IMG/VR virus record: IMGVR_UViG_3300025168_000419
Coordinates: 1-30,180 of that record
Origin: a virus
Strand: one strand, 5' to 3'
Length of the DNA stretch: 30,180 bases
The notes under the pieces were generated by a model. The model was not told where the DNA came from. It did no database searches and saw only the letters and a list, made by a program, of their open reading frames with translations. The stretch's first letter is position 1. Every line of letters begins with the position of its first letter. Both the position numbers and the translations under genes were made by a program. Of this stretch, positions 23,481 through 29,819 are shown piece after piece.

Positions 23481-23784
23481 AATATGCTTTGTTTTTTTGT
23501 TCGTATTTATAATAAGCAAGTAGCTCATTTTCGTTTAGTGATTCTTCTGTATATAATTTATCGAATGTGAAGGACACCTTTTTAATGTCCTCCACTTCTT
23601 TTTTATATTGTATATAATCAAAGTATTTAAAATTTTTCTTTTGTATCTTATATGCTTGTACAAGAGAAATATATTCTATTTTATACTTCTTTGCTATCTC
23701 TGGCATTGTGTAACCGTTCATCAACATATTTTGTATATCCTGTGAGGTCAAACCCAATGCTTCTAAGATTTTGGATTGCTTCAT
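23473..23784 (-). CDS. Helix-turn-helix protein upstream of the ParB-like gene
   Basis: This 103-aa protein starts at ATG 23784. Residues about 12-50 form a likely HTH (LTSQDIQNMLMNGYTMPEIA, then KKYKIEYISLVQAYKI). The rest is charged and Tyr-rich (NELLAYYKYEQKNKAYYE). It overlaps the ParB-like gene by eight bases and lies five bases after the SSB-like gene. A DNA-binding regulator or a partner of the ParB/PAPS-reductase pair is likely from position. Confidence 0.55.
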   Translation of the reverse strand: MKQSKILEALGLTSQDIQNMLMNGYTMPEIAKKYKIEYISLVQAYKIQKKNFKYFDYIQYKKEVEDIKKVSFTFDKLYTEESLNENELLAYYKYEQKNKAYYE

Positions 23785-23789
23785 TATAT

Positions 23790-24053
23790 TTAAAAGGGTA
23801 AATCGTTTGAAGTTTCATTAACAGCAGCTTTTGGTGCTTCTGCATCTGGCTTCCAAGTATCTACACTAATACTTACATCTTTACCATATTGGTCAGCTTC
23901 ATCTTTTAAATTAATATTTAGTTTGATGAATTTGTTACCATTATATTCTTGTATGTAATCAGCAATTTTACTGGGATTAATAGTAACTTTTAACCATTTA
24001 GGATTCATAACTTTACCACTTCCGCAATATATTGTTTCTTCTTTTTTATTCAT
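23790..24053 (-). CDS. SSB-like protein with DLPF C-terminal tip
   Basis: This 87-aa protein starts at ATG 24053. It has a small beta-rich core (WLKVTINPSKIADYIQ, KFIKLNINLKDEAD, DVSISVDTW) suiting an OB-like fold, and a disordered linker. It ends with ETSNDLPF, which closely matches the acidic D-(I/L)-P-F tip of bacterial SSB that recruits replication and repair proteins. Phage-encoded small SSBs with this tip are known in Bacteroidota phages. It is shorter than E. coli SSB (about 178 aa). Confidence 0.65.
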   Translation of the reverse strand: MNKKEETIYCGSGKVMNPKWLKVTINPSKIADYIQEYNGNKFIKLNINLKDEADQYGKDVSISVDTWKPDAEAPKAAVNETSNDLPF

Positions 24054-24074
24054 TGTTATTTGTTTTTGTTGTTT
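24051..24074 (-). promoter_or_regulatory. Duplicated A-rich translation leader, copy 1
   Basis: The 24 bases ending in the SSB-like start codon are identical to those at 24856-24879. On the minus strand they read AAACAACAAAAACAAATAAC then AATG. No Shine-Dalgarno is present; such A-rich leaders fit Bacteroidota initiation. Confidence 0.7.
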
Positions 24075-24075
24075 G

Positions 24076-24858
24076 TTAAAATCTTAAATTAACTTTAATT
24101 TTTCTTCTGTAATTGTATATCTCTTCAATAAGCTCAAGGTATTGTTTTGTGTTTATACAATGTTGTAAAGAATTAGGTCTGTTTTTTAATTTTAATAAAA
24201 ATTCTTTCATTGAAAAAACATCTTGCTTATTTTTTATTAAAAATAAAATAGCTGATATAAATCTTCTTCTTTTAAAACCATCATAATAAGGAGCTATTAA
24301 ATGTATTGTTTCTGCATATCTACAAGCAAGATTATAATCTTTTACTTTAAAAGTTCCTTTTTTAAATTTTTCATTTTCAATATGGCTTGTGTTATTACAT
24401 AAAAGAGTAATATTTATTTCGTGTGAAAAATCATATTTATTTTTAAATCTTTTATAATCAATATAATTTTGGTCACCTAATACCACACCACTATTTAAAT
24501 AATTTTTAGGTATCCAATTTTTATTAATTGCATTTAATCTTTGCATTTCTTTTATACCATAATTTTTTTTAATACAATAATATACTGGCAGCCTTAAGTC
24601 AATACAAGCGTGTAACCTGTGTTGACCATCAATTACTTCATATTTATCGTTAACAATTATTGGTGTTATTAAAAAGTTTTGCTGCATTGATTTTTTTATG
24701 TTTTCAATGTGATTTTTATTAACTTCTCTATTTGCTTTATGCATCTTAAATTTATCATAATTTTTTGTCTTTCTAATTTCTGGTATTTCAGTGTCTAATT
24801 GTATTTTTGCTTGATTGTTTTTTGGCCACATTTTTGGCCATTCTAATTGTGTTTTCAT
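24076..24858 (-). CDS. ParB-like DGQHR-motif protein
   Basis: 260 aa from ATG 24858, chosen because the bases before it repeat the SSB-gene leader exactly. An in-frame ATG at 24915 that shares TAATG with the upstream stop is a serious alternative and would add 19 residues. The ParB-like core shows HIENIKKSMQQNFLITPIIV, then EVIDGQHRLHACIDL with DGQHR at 77-81. A helical C-terminal region follows (FISAILFLIKNKQDVFSMKE). DGQHR/ParB proteins act in plasmid segregation, DNA modification control (DndB-like) or as nucleases. It is the second ParB-fold gene within 2.5 kb. Confidence 0.7.
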   Translation of the reverse strand: MKTQLEWPKMWPKNNQAKIQLDTEIPEIRKTKNYDKFKMHKANREVNKNHIENIKKSMQQNFLITPIIVNDKYEVIDGQHRLHACIDLRLPVYYCIKKNYGIKEMQRLNAINKNWIPKNYLNSGVVLGDQNYIDYKRFKNKYDFSHEINITLLCNNTSHIENEKFKKGTFKVKDYNLACRYAETIHLIAPYYDGFKRRRFISAILFLIKNKQDVFSMKEFLLKLKNRPNSLQHCINTKQYLELIEEIYNYRRKIKVNLRF

Positions 24859-24879
24859 TGTTATTTGTTTTTGTTGTTT
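24856..24879 (-). promoter_or_regulatory. Duplicated A-rich translation leader, copy 2
   Basis: Identical over 24 bases to 24051-24074 and likewise ending in ATG. It supports ATG 24858 as the true start of the DGQHR gene, or shows that the leader was copied between neighbouring genes. Confidence 0.7.
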
Positions 24880-24914
24880 ATAATCTGACATCCATAGCCA
24901 TTCTTTTTTTATCA

Positions 24915-25070
24915 TTAAAATTTATATGTTATTCCTATTGCTACAAAAAAACTTCCTGTAGCTATTGCAAATGTATTAGGGTTTAAATTTAACTTTTGTT
25001 TATGCCAAACTAAGTTAGTAGTACCAGCAGTCATTAAAGATAAACCACCTATTATTGCAAACTTTTTCAT
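24915..25070 (-). CDS. 51-aa two-segment membrane protein
   Basis: ATG 25070 overlaps the nuclease-gene stop (ATGA), and its stop shares TAATG with a possible start of the next gene. Two hydrophobic segments, about residues 4-20 (FAIIGGLSLMTAGTT) and 34-48 (FAIATGSFFVAIGI), flank a basic loop. It is probably an inner-membrane protein. A holin-like or exclusion function is possible; I do not recognise it. Confidence 0.6.
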   Translation of the reverse strand: MKKFAIIGGLSLMTAGTTNLVWHKQKLNLNPNTFAIATGSFFVAIGITYKF

Positions 25071-25795
25071 AATATTTCCTCTACTTCTGTTTTTACTTCT
25101 ACTATATCACTTGAGTAGCCCTGTGGTTTTCCGTTCCACTCTTTAAATTTATCTGTGTAATAATCATAATCCATCCAACCTTTAAACAATAAACTATCAT
25201 CTAATTTATATATCTGTACATTAAATGGTGTTGTAGTTTCTATTGCTACTATATAAGCATCAGTATCTTTATCGTATTGGTCTTGATACATTGCTAACTG
25301 CATTTTATAATCATTATAATATAAATCACGTTCAAAGCGTTTACCAGCATCATTAGTGGTTTTTATATCTACAACACACTTTCTACCATTAAAGGTTGTT
25401 AAAAGGTCTGCAAACCCTTTAAAATTAACTTCTTTATGCTGCCAATCAAGTTTAACTTCTTTATCAATCGCGTTTTGCATCATTTCAGTAAGTACTGGAT
25501 GTAACATTGCGTTGTTAATTATTTTGTTTGCATCGTCTAACTCTTGCTGCTTAATTAGTGTTTTACCTTCGTTCTGTTCTTTAAACTCTATCCATTGTTT
25601 GCCAGCTCTTCTTGCACCTTCAAATATTGCAAACTCTTTACTAAATGTATCTGGTTCTAATAACATCTTATGTATTATTGTTCCAAACTGCATTGCATCA
25701 GTAGTTTTTAATTCTTTATTCCAGTAAGCTAATAAATGATTAGGAGATTTTTTAAACTGGCATAAAGCCGAGTAACTTAAGTGATTTTTTTTCAT
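25067..25795 (-). CDS. PD-(D/E)XK exonuclease (DUF3799, RecE-like)
   Basis: This 242-aa protein starts at ATG 25795. It begins HLSYSALCQFKKSPNHLLAY, then DAMQFGTIIHKMLLEPDTF, the typical start of the DUF3799/RecE-C nuclease family. Catalytic residues are visible in NFKGFADLLT (D near 128) and VVDIKTT (D-x-K near 140-142), followed by a QLAMYQD helix motif. It probably degrades one strand of double-stranded DNA to give 3' overhangs for recombination, with the 124-aa protein just upstream as a candidate annealing partner. Length agrees with the family. Confidence 0.8.
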   Translation of the reverse strand: MKKNHLSYSALCQFKKSPNHLLAYWNKELKTTDAMQFGTIIHKMLLEPDTFSKEFAIFEGARRAGKQWIEFKEQNEGKTLIKQQELDDANKIINNAMLHPVLTEMMQNAIDKEVKLDWQHKEVNFKGFADLLTTFNGRKCVVDIKTTNDAGKRFERDLYYNDYKMQLAMYQDQYDKDTDAYIVAIETTTPFNVQIYKLDDSLLFKGWMDYDYYTDKFKEWNGKPQGYSSDIVEVKTEVEEIL

Positions 25796-25811
25796 AATAT
25801 ATAGTTTTAAT

Positions 25812-25904
25812 TTATTTCTTTTTTATTAGAGTTCCGATTACTAACCCTAAAGTGATACATAGCAAAGCTAGCTGTAGCACCTCTACAATATTTGTTTCTA
25901 TCAT
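25812..25904 (-). CDS. 30-aa single-pass membrane peptide
   Basis: ATG 25904 overlaps the stop of the 124-aa gene (ATGA). The peptide is one hydrophobic helix (VLQLALLCITLGLVIGTLI) with an acidic N-terminus and three terminal Lys, which predicts an N-out/C-in orientation. It parallels the 29-aa membrane peptide in the same operon. Confidence 0.5.
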   Translation of the reverse strand: MIETNIVEVLQLALLCITLGLVIGTLIKKK

Positions 25905-26275
25905 TGTTTTTTAAAATTATCTGCTTCTGAATCTGAGTATATTGAATATTGATAAGCATCTATTAATTTAAGTACTAATCTATCTTTCAACCTCTTTTCG
26001 GCCATTGCAAACGGATATGGGGCTTTACAGTTCTTTGGCGATGCTTCACCAGTTGACCAAATAATCTTATTACCACGTTTTGCATCTCCTACTATTGCAA
26101 CATCTGTATTACTATCTCTGTATATTGTAGGCGCACCAAATTGTATATTTTCTTGTGCTGCTATCTTTTCGCAAGCATCGTGAGTAATAATCCACATACT
26201 TCTTGTGCCTCTTTTTAATTCCCAAAAGTCATCTTTTGATAATTTATATTTTTCTGCTAATTGTTTAATTTTCAT
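25901..26275 (-). CDS. Conserved early protein, possible ssDNA-annealing protein
   Basis: This 124-aa protein starts at ATG 26275. Its centre (IQFGAPTIYRDSNTDVAIVG, IIWSTGEASPKN) and the helix YPFAMAEKRLKDRLVLKLI recall Rad52/ERF-type annealing proteins, in which a GEAS...P...AEKRAKDRA segment is common. The N-terminal KLSKDDFWELKRGT may contact DNA. It precedes a RecE-like exonuclease by one tiny gene, the usual partner arrangement. The protein is shorter than most annealing proteins, so the assignment is tentative. Confidence 0.4.
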   Translation of the reverse strand: MKIKQLAEKYKLSKDDFWELKRGTRSMWIITHDACEKIAAQENIQFGAPTIYRDSNTDVAIVGDAKRGNKIIWSTGEASPKNCKAPYPFAMAEKRLKDRLVLKLIDAYQYSIYSDSEADNFKKQ

Positions 26276-26597
26276 AATTATTGTGTTTTAATTTTTGTGT
26301 ATTTATTATTGATTGTTTGATTGTTTCAATCCTACTTGGATTGTATTGTATGTTTATTTCTTTTAAGTGTTTAGAAATATTATTTAATTCTACTAAATAA
26401 CCTTCCATTCTTGATTCGTGAATTTCTAAATCGTTATTAGTTAAGTTCCAACCAGTTGTAACTCTTCTTTGCCATTTAGTTTTAACTATTAAATTTCTTA
26501 ATCTATCTTGTAAATAATTATTTGTTTCGTATGCCCACCATTCTTTTATGTTTTCATTATGATGATGTTCATTGTGTGGATGTGGGTAATGTATCAT
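26265..26597 (-). CDS. 110-aa protein with His-rich N-terminus
   Basis: ATG 26597 overlaps the RHH-like gene stop (ATGA), and its end overlaps the next gene by 11 bases. Residues 1-15 contain seven His (MIHYPHPHNEHHHNE), possibly metal-binding. The rest is helical with charged residues (LEIHESRMEGYLVELNNISK, HLKEIN). I recognise no family. It is cotranscribed with early DNA genes. Confidence 0.6.
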   Translation of the reverse strand: MIHYPHPHNEHHHNENIKEWWAYETNNYLQDRLRNLIVKTKWQRRVTTGWNLTNNDLEIHESRMEGYLVELNNISKHLKEINIQYNPSRIETIKQSIINTQKLKHNNYEN

Positions 26598-26749
26598 TGT
26601 TCATTATATTTTTCCATTAAACTAAGTAATACTTCAGAATAAGAACGATGTCCATTCTCTTTGCATTTGCCTTGAAATTCTACCAGCGTATCAATTTTAT
26701 TTGCTGGTACATAAAAGGTTCGTGTTGTATATGATATTTCTCTGCTCAT
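26594..26749 (-). CDS. 51-aa ribbon-helix-helix-like regulator
   Basis: ATG 26749 to a TGA overlapping the next start. A basic N-terminal strand (SREISYTTRTFYVPA) is followed by two helices (KIDTLVEFQGKCKENG and YSEVLLSLMEKYNEQ), the CopG/Arc-type plan. Such proteins bind DNA as dimers. It is the first gene of the long early block, so control of that block or of the dyad sites nearby is plausible. Confidence 0.55.
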   Translation of the reverse strand: MSREISYTTRTFYVPANKIDTLVEFQGKCKENGHRSYSEVLLSLMEKYNEQ

Positions 26750-26778
26750 AATTGTTTTTTTTATTTGTTTGTATAAGA

Positions 26779-26800
26779 AAGGGTGCTTTTACACACCCTT
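26779..26800 (-). terminator. Probable terminator of the 68-aa gene
   Basis: On the minus strand AAGGGTG pairs with CACCCTT around an 8-nt loop, followed by TCTTATAC. The T-tract is poor, so termination may be partial, allowing read-through into the early operon. Confidence 0.55.
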
Positions 26801-26808
26801 GTTTGTTT

Positions 26809-27015
26809 TTATTTTACTGTATAAATTTTAAAATTATTAATTCCTTTTTTTAGCTCTTCAATAGTAAAACTTGATTCTGGATAGTTTTTATTTTTCATGT
26901 TTATAATAATATTTCTTGGATATAAATATTCATTAAAATATTTAAGAGCTTTATCCTCAGTTGTAAATTGTCCTTCAATAGTTTTAAAATATAAGTCTCT
27001 TATTTCGTAGTACAT
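26809..27015 (-). CDS. 68-aa protein in a single-gene unit, function unknown
   Basis: ATG 27015 (MYYEIRDLYFKTIEGQFTTE) is chosen over an in-frame ATG at 27078 because the upstream codons coincide with a promoter-like TATATTTACAT box. The protein is small, mixed alpha/beta, aromatic and basic, without a recognised motif. It has its own promoter-like sequence and a hairpin 9 bases after its stop. Isolated early genes of this kind often act on the host, an inference only. Confidence 0.6.
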   Translation of the reverse strand: MYYEIRDLYFKTIEGQFTTEDKALKYFNEYLYPRNIIINMKNKNYPESSFTIEELKKGINNFKIYTVK

Positions 27016-27040
27016 AATAATAGTTTTTAAGTTTATGATG

Positions 27041-27074
27041 TAAATATATATATAATTATAATACAAATTACAAA
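27041..27074 (-). promoter_or_regulatory. Bacteroidota-type promoter candidate of the 68-aa gene
   Basis: On the minus strand TATATTTA (27048-27041) lies downstream of two TTTG boxes, at 27067-27064 and 27074-27071, with spacers of 15 and about 22 bases; neither is ideal. It shares TATATTTACAT with the promoter-like site at 16302-16309. Confidence 0.45.
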
Positions 27075-27091
27075 ACACATTAAAAACTTTA

Positions 27092-27109
27092 TTAACAACT
27101 AAATGTTAA
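27092..27109. repeat. Dyad TTAACA-N6-TGTTAA, operator candidate
   Basis: Perfect 6-base arms lie just before the promoter-like box of the 68-aa gene and just after the phosphoesterase stop. A near-identical dyad lies at 28174-28190 before the phosphoesterase gene. The pair may be repressor sites or weak hairpins. Confidence 0.5.
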
Positions 27110-27111
27110 TT

Positions 27112-28173
27112 CTAAAATAAATGTGTTATTCTGGCTACTTGGCCGTTGTTTTTAGAGAAAATAAACCCTTCAATTGCTTGATTGTTAGATGAAGTATAAC
27201 CCATTTTATGATGCCAACTGTCAGCAGGTGATGGACTTCTTAAACTTTCTAAACTACAACCGATTAAATCTTTACTTACTTTGTGGTGAACGTGATGCGC
27301 GAACATATATCTATATTTAGTTTCACTCCATTCTTTACATTCATCCGCCATTAATAAAGGTAATAAATCCCATTTAGCACCATCTCCGTGAGTGCTACCA
27401 ATTAAATTATTATAATAACTATAATACTTTCTATGCTGTAAACTAATATCAAAAGTTATATTCTTGCTATTTCTAAAATATGTAGCAATAGTGTCTGCCA
27501 AGCAAAAGCCAGTTAAATAGTCGTGGTTACTACTATTATAAACAACGTGTAAATCTGGATAAAAACTAACTAAAGTTTCAATAATATTTATATATAATCT
27601 TTTAGCAATATGAAAATGCTCAAAAAACATTCCATCAACATCCTGAACAGTACCTTTTGTCGTTTTACCGCCGCTTGGTGTGTCAATATGGAGAACATCA
27701 TTACCAATACAAAGTATTAATTTATCTATATTAAAACCATTACTTTTTTGTAATATACCATCAACAGCTTCTATTGTTCTTTGTACTGCAATTTGTTTAT
27801 TATATTCTTCACCACTAACAAAAGATTTGCATAATTTACCAATATGAATATCAGCTGGAGATATTAACAAGCAGTGGCCATCGTTTATTTTAGGTTTAAC
27901 AACCTTTTCAAAGTTTGGTGAATATTCTTTTAAGTCGTTTAATAATTGTTGCTTAAACTCTTTTAAATCGTTTTTCTTAAAATTTGGGTTTTTAAAATAT
28001 AAACTAGCTTTTTTGTTTTTTATCCAGCCGCTATGAATGTCATTAGGGTTTAAACCTTCTGCTTCTGCTTCTTGTTTTAATCTGCGATAATCATTAATAA
28101 TTTGCGCTTCATCAGTGTTTAATCGATAACGCGGATTACCTTTATCTTTCCACCTTTTGTTGTGTGATTTCAT
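27112..28173 (-). CDS. Calcineurin-like metallophosphoesterase
   Basis: This 353-aa protein starts at ATG 28173. An N-terminal helical region (RYRLNTDEAQIINDYRRLKQ) may bind DNA. From about 100 the five metallophosphoesterase motifs are visible: D108-x-H110 (PADIHIGK), GND near 157-159, NHD at 216-218, H262 (GSTHGDG) and HVH at 294-296. These bind two metal ions. Substrates in this superfamily include nucleic acids and cyclic nucleotides, so DNA repair, host-nucleic-acid degradation and signal removal are all possible. It is located between lysis and early genes and flanked by TTAACA dyads. Confidence 0.8.
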   Translation of the reverse strand: MKSHNKRWKDKGNPRYRLNTDEAQIINDYRRLKQEAEAEGLNPNDIHSGWIKNKKASLYFKNPNFKKNDLKEFKQQLLNDLKEYSPNFEKVVKPKINDGHCLLISPADIHIGKLCKSFVSGEEYNKQIAVQRTIEAVDGILQKSNGFNIDKLILCIGNDVLHIDTPSGGKTTKGTVQDVDGMFFEHFHIAKRLYINIIETLVSFYPDLHVVYNSSNHDYLTGFCLADTIATYFRNSKNITFDISLQHRKYYSYYNNLIGSTHGDGAKWDLLPLLMADECKEWSETKYRYMFAHHVHHKVSKDLIGCSLESLRSPSPADSWHHKMGYTSSNNQAIEGFIFSKNNGQVARITHLF

Positions 28174-28192
28174 TTAACAGTTTTTGTTAAAT
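28172..28192. repeat. Dyad ATTTAAC-N7-GTTAAAT overlapping a start codon
   Basis: Seven-base arms overlap the ATG of the phosphoesterase. The core TTAACA-N5-TGTTAA matches the dyad at 27092-27109. It could be an operator or a translation-blocking hairpin. Confidence 0.5.
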
Positions 28193-28213
28193 ATAATAAA
28201 AAAAAATTATTTG

Positions 28214-28651
28214 TTATTTTTTAGAGCTTGTACCATAGTAAAAAGCAAATATGTTCCCAATTACTACTCCCTCAACCATTCCCATTAAATGAATAAAAAG
28301 TTCATTATCTAGCACTGTCGGAATATATACAACAGAATAAACAATAAAAACAAAACAAGTCAAACCAATAATTCCTGTAATGTTCATCATAAAGTCATTA
28401 CCACCAGCTTTAGTAATTTCAACTTCACGCTTTCTAGCAGAATCTCTATCTCTAACTTCTAATTCATAAAGCTCTACTAATTGTTGATGTATTTGCTCTT
28501 TATCTTCTTTTGATAAATCAGATTGTGTAATTAAATTTTTAACAACACCTAACAAACCAGCATCAGGTAAAAGATTTTTTGCAACCTGAAAAACTTGCGG
28601 TGCTTTTTCCTTTAATAATATTCCTATTTTAGTATCTTTTATTTTTTTCAC
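28214..28651 (-). CDS. Membrane protein, holin candidate
   Basis: 145 aa from GTG 28651, which overlaps the preceding stop as GTGA; a TTG at 28669 is less likely. The N-terminal half is soluble and charged (LSKEDKEQIHQQLVELYELE). Two strong membrane segments follow at about residues 90-112 (ITGIIGLTCFVFIVYSVVYI) and 121-140 (LFIHLMGMVEGVVIGNIFAF). This plan resembles the gene-transfer-agent-type holin family. It lies within the amidase lysis cassette and would permeabilise the inner membrane. Confidence 0.6.
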   Translation of the reverse strand: MKKIKDTKIGILLKEKAPQVFQVAKNLLPDAGLLGVVKNLITQSDLSKEDKEQIHQQLVELYELEVRDRDSARKREVEITKAGGNDFMMNITGIIGLTCFVFIVYSVVYIPTVLDNELFIHLMGMVEGVVIGNIFAFYYGTSSKK

Positions 28652-28764
28652 CCTGAACAGCTTTCGCAAGTTTCATTCTCAATATTACAAGTTCTTTCTG
28701 GTACTGGTAAATTTTCCAGTTTTTTAATTAAATCTTCTAAATTAGTTTGATTGTTTTTTTCCAT
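28648..28764 (-). CDS. 38-aa Cys-containing peptide in the lysis cassette
   Basis: ATG 28764 overlaps the amidase end by 23 bases, and its TGA overlaps the GTG of the next gene. It has a helix (NLEDLIKKLENLPVPERTC) followed by C-x2-C (TCESCSG) at the end, three Cys in all. The tight overlaps argue for real translation. A metal-binding or disulfide role is possible. Confidence 0.5.
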   Translation of the reverse strand: MEKNNQTNLEDLIKKLENLPVPERTCNIENETCESCSG

Positions 28765-29257
28765 TTAATTTATCTTTTGCTTTTTTTGATTTTGCTTTAA
28801 ATGATTTCGGTTGTAAATCTAAGTACTCAAGTTCCGCGTTAAAACAAGGACACATTTTCATAAATTCGTGTTTCTCAACTCCATCGCCATCTCTGTCAGG
28901 TGAGTAGTCTCGATGGCCGTGAATACTTGCTTCAGGATAAATATTTTTTAATACTTTAAGTATTTTAATTAGTGATGCTTTTTGTGCTTCAGTTCTTGTA
29001 TCTTTTGCTTTTCCGTTAATATCTAAGCCACCTGTGTATGCTAGGCCGATGCTAGTGCTATTGCCATTCTTCACGTGTGCGCCTGCTCTTGATACTGGCC
29101 TGCCAGCGTTAATTTTTCCTTCGATACCTATAATATAGTGGTAGCCAATATCTGAAAAACCTCTGTTTAAATGCCATCTTTTTATAGTGGCTGGACTTAC
29201 ATTATTACCTTCTTTAGTAGCAGTACAATGTATTACTATTTTATTAACTTTTCTCAT
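28742..29257 (-). CDS. N-acetylmuramoyl-L-alanine amidase (amidase_2 endolysin)
   Basis: This 171-aa enzyme cuts the bond between N-acetylmuramic acid and L-alanine in peptidoglycan, releasing progeny. The amidase_2/T7-lysozyme fold is clear: zinc ligands H10 (IVIHCTAT), H115 (HGHRD) and C136 (CPCF), and the catalytic-type Tyr near 39 (GYHYIIG). GAH near 61 and IGLAYTGGLD near 70 agree. There is no signal peptide or cell-wall-binding domain; the basic C-terminus (KAKSKKAKDKLNGKK) may aid membrane or wall contact. It is part of the lysis cassette. Confidence 0.92.
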   Translation of the reverse strand: MRKVNKIVIHCTATKEGNNVSPATIKRWHLNRGFSDIGYHYIIGIEGKINAGRPVSRAGAHVKNGNSTSIGLAYTGGLDINGKAKDTRTEAQKASLIKILKVLKNIYPEASIHGHRDYSPDRDGDGVEKHEFMKMCPCFNAELEYLDLQPKSFKAKSKKAKDKLNGKKQSN

Positions 29258-29567
29258 CTTTTCTTTTATTTACTTTTTTCTTAGCACTACTAATCAAGCG
29301 CGCCTCCATCTTAACAACTTTAACCCTTAACTGTATATTTTCTTCAATTAATAATTCTATTTTAGTTTCTAATTGTTGTATCTTATTACTAAGAATTGAG
29401 ACCTGTTGAGCATATAAACTGTCCTCTCTTTCGTCTTTCTGAGCTGTTACATCAATTTTCTTTTTCCATATACTCCAAACTTCTTTAAGTCCTATTGCGG
29501 ATATTAAAGCAGTTACAGCCATTAATATACTGTGGTCATCCATTCTTATACTTTTTAAATAATTCAT
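29244..29567 (-). CDS. Membrane-anchored coiled-coil protein (spanin- or holin-like)
   Basis: 107 aa from ATG 29567 (ATGA overlap). One membrane segment lies at about 13-30 (SILMAVTALISAIGLKEVW), followed by a long coiled coil (LYAQQVSILSNKIQQLETKI, ELLIEENIQLRVKVVKM) and a basic end. The plan, one N-terminal anchor and a periplasmic coil next to an amidase, recalls i-spanins. No lipoprotein partner was found, so a pinholin or amidase-anchoring role is equally possible. Confidence 0.6.
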   Translation of the reverse strand: MNYLKSIRMDDHSILMAVTALISAIGLKEVWSIWKKKIDVTAQKDEREDSLYAQQVSILSNKIQQLETKIELLIEENIQLRVKVVKMEARLISSAKKKVNKRKDEKS

Positions 29568-29809
29568 TCTGGCATTGGTTCACTCCAATCGCTGCCCGCT
29601 AAAATCTCTAATATTTCATCGTAATTATAAGTCCCAACAGGAACTAAACTCCCATCAGTTATAAAACTTGGCTCTGTATTGTACTTTATAATAAACTGTG
29701 ATTTATCTAAACTTTTTCTAATTGTATCTGCACTTGTTTCATAAATTTGAGAAAAGTCAATATTTTCTAAATCTGATATATTTATTATATTATATGTTAA
29801 ATTATTCAT
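29564..29809 (-). CDS. 81-aa acidic protein at the start of the lysis cassette
   Basis: ATG 29809 lies 10 bases after the LamG gene stop. The acidic protein ends AGSDWSEPMPE and includes DKSQFIIKYNTEPSFITDGS. It has no membrane segment or recognised motif. It may be a fibre chaperone or a minor tail protein, given its place between the fibre and lysis genes. Confidence 0.6.
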   Translation of the reverse strand: MNNLTYNIINISDLENIDFSQIYETSADTIRKSLDKSQFIIKYNTEPSFITDGSLVPVGTYNYDEILEILAGSDWSEPMPE

Positions 29810-29819
29810 CTTTTTAATT

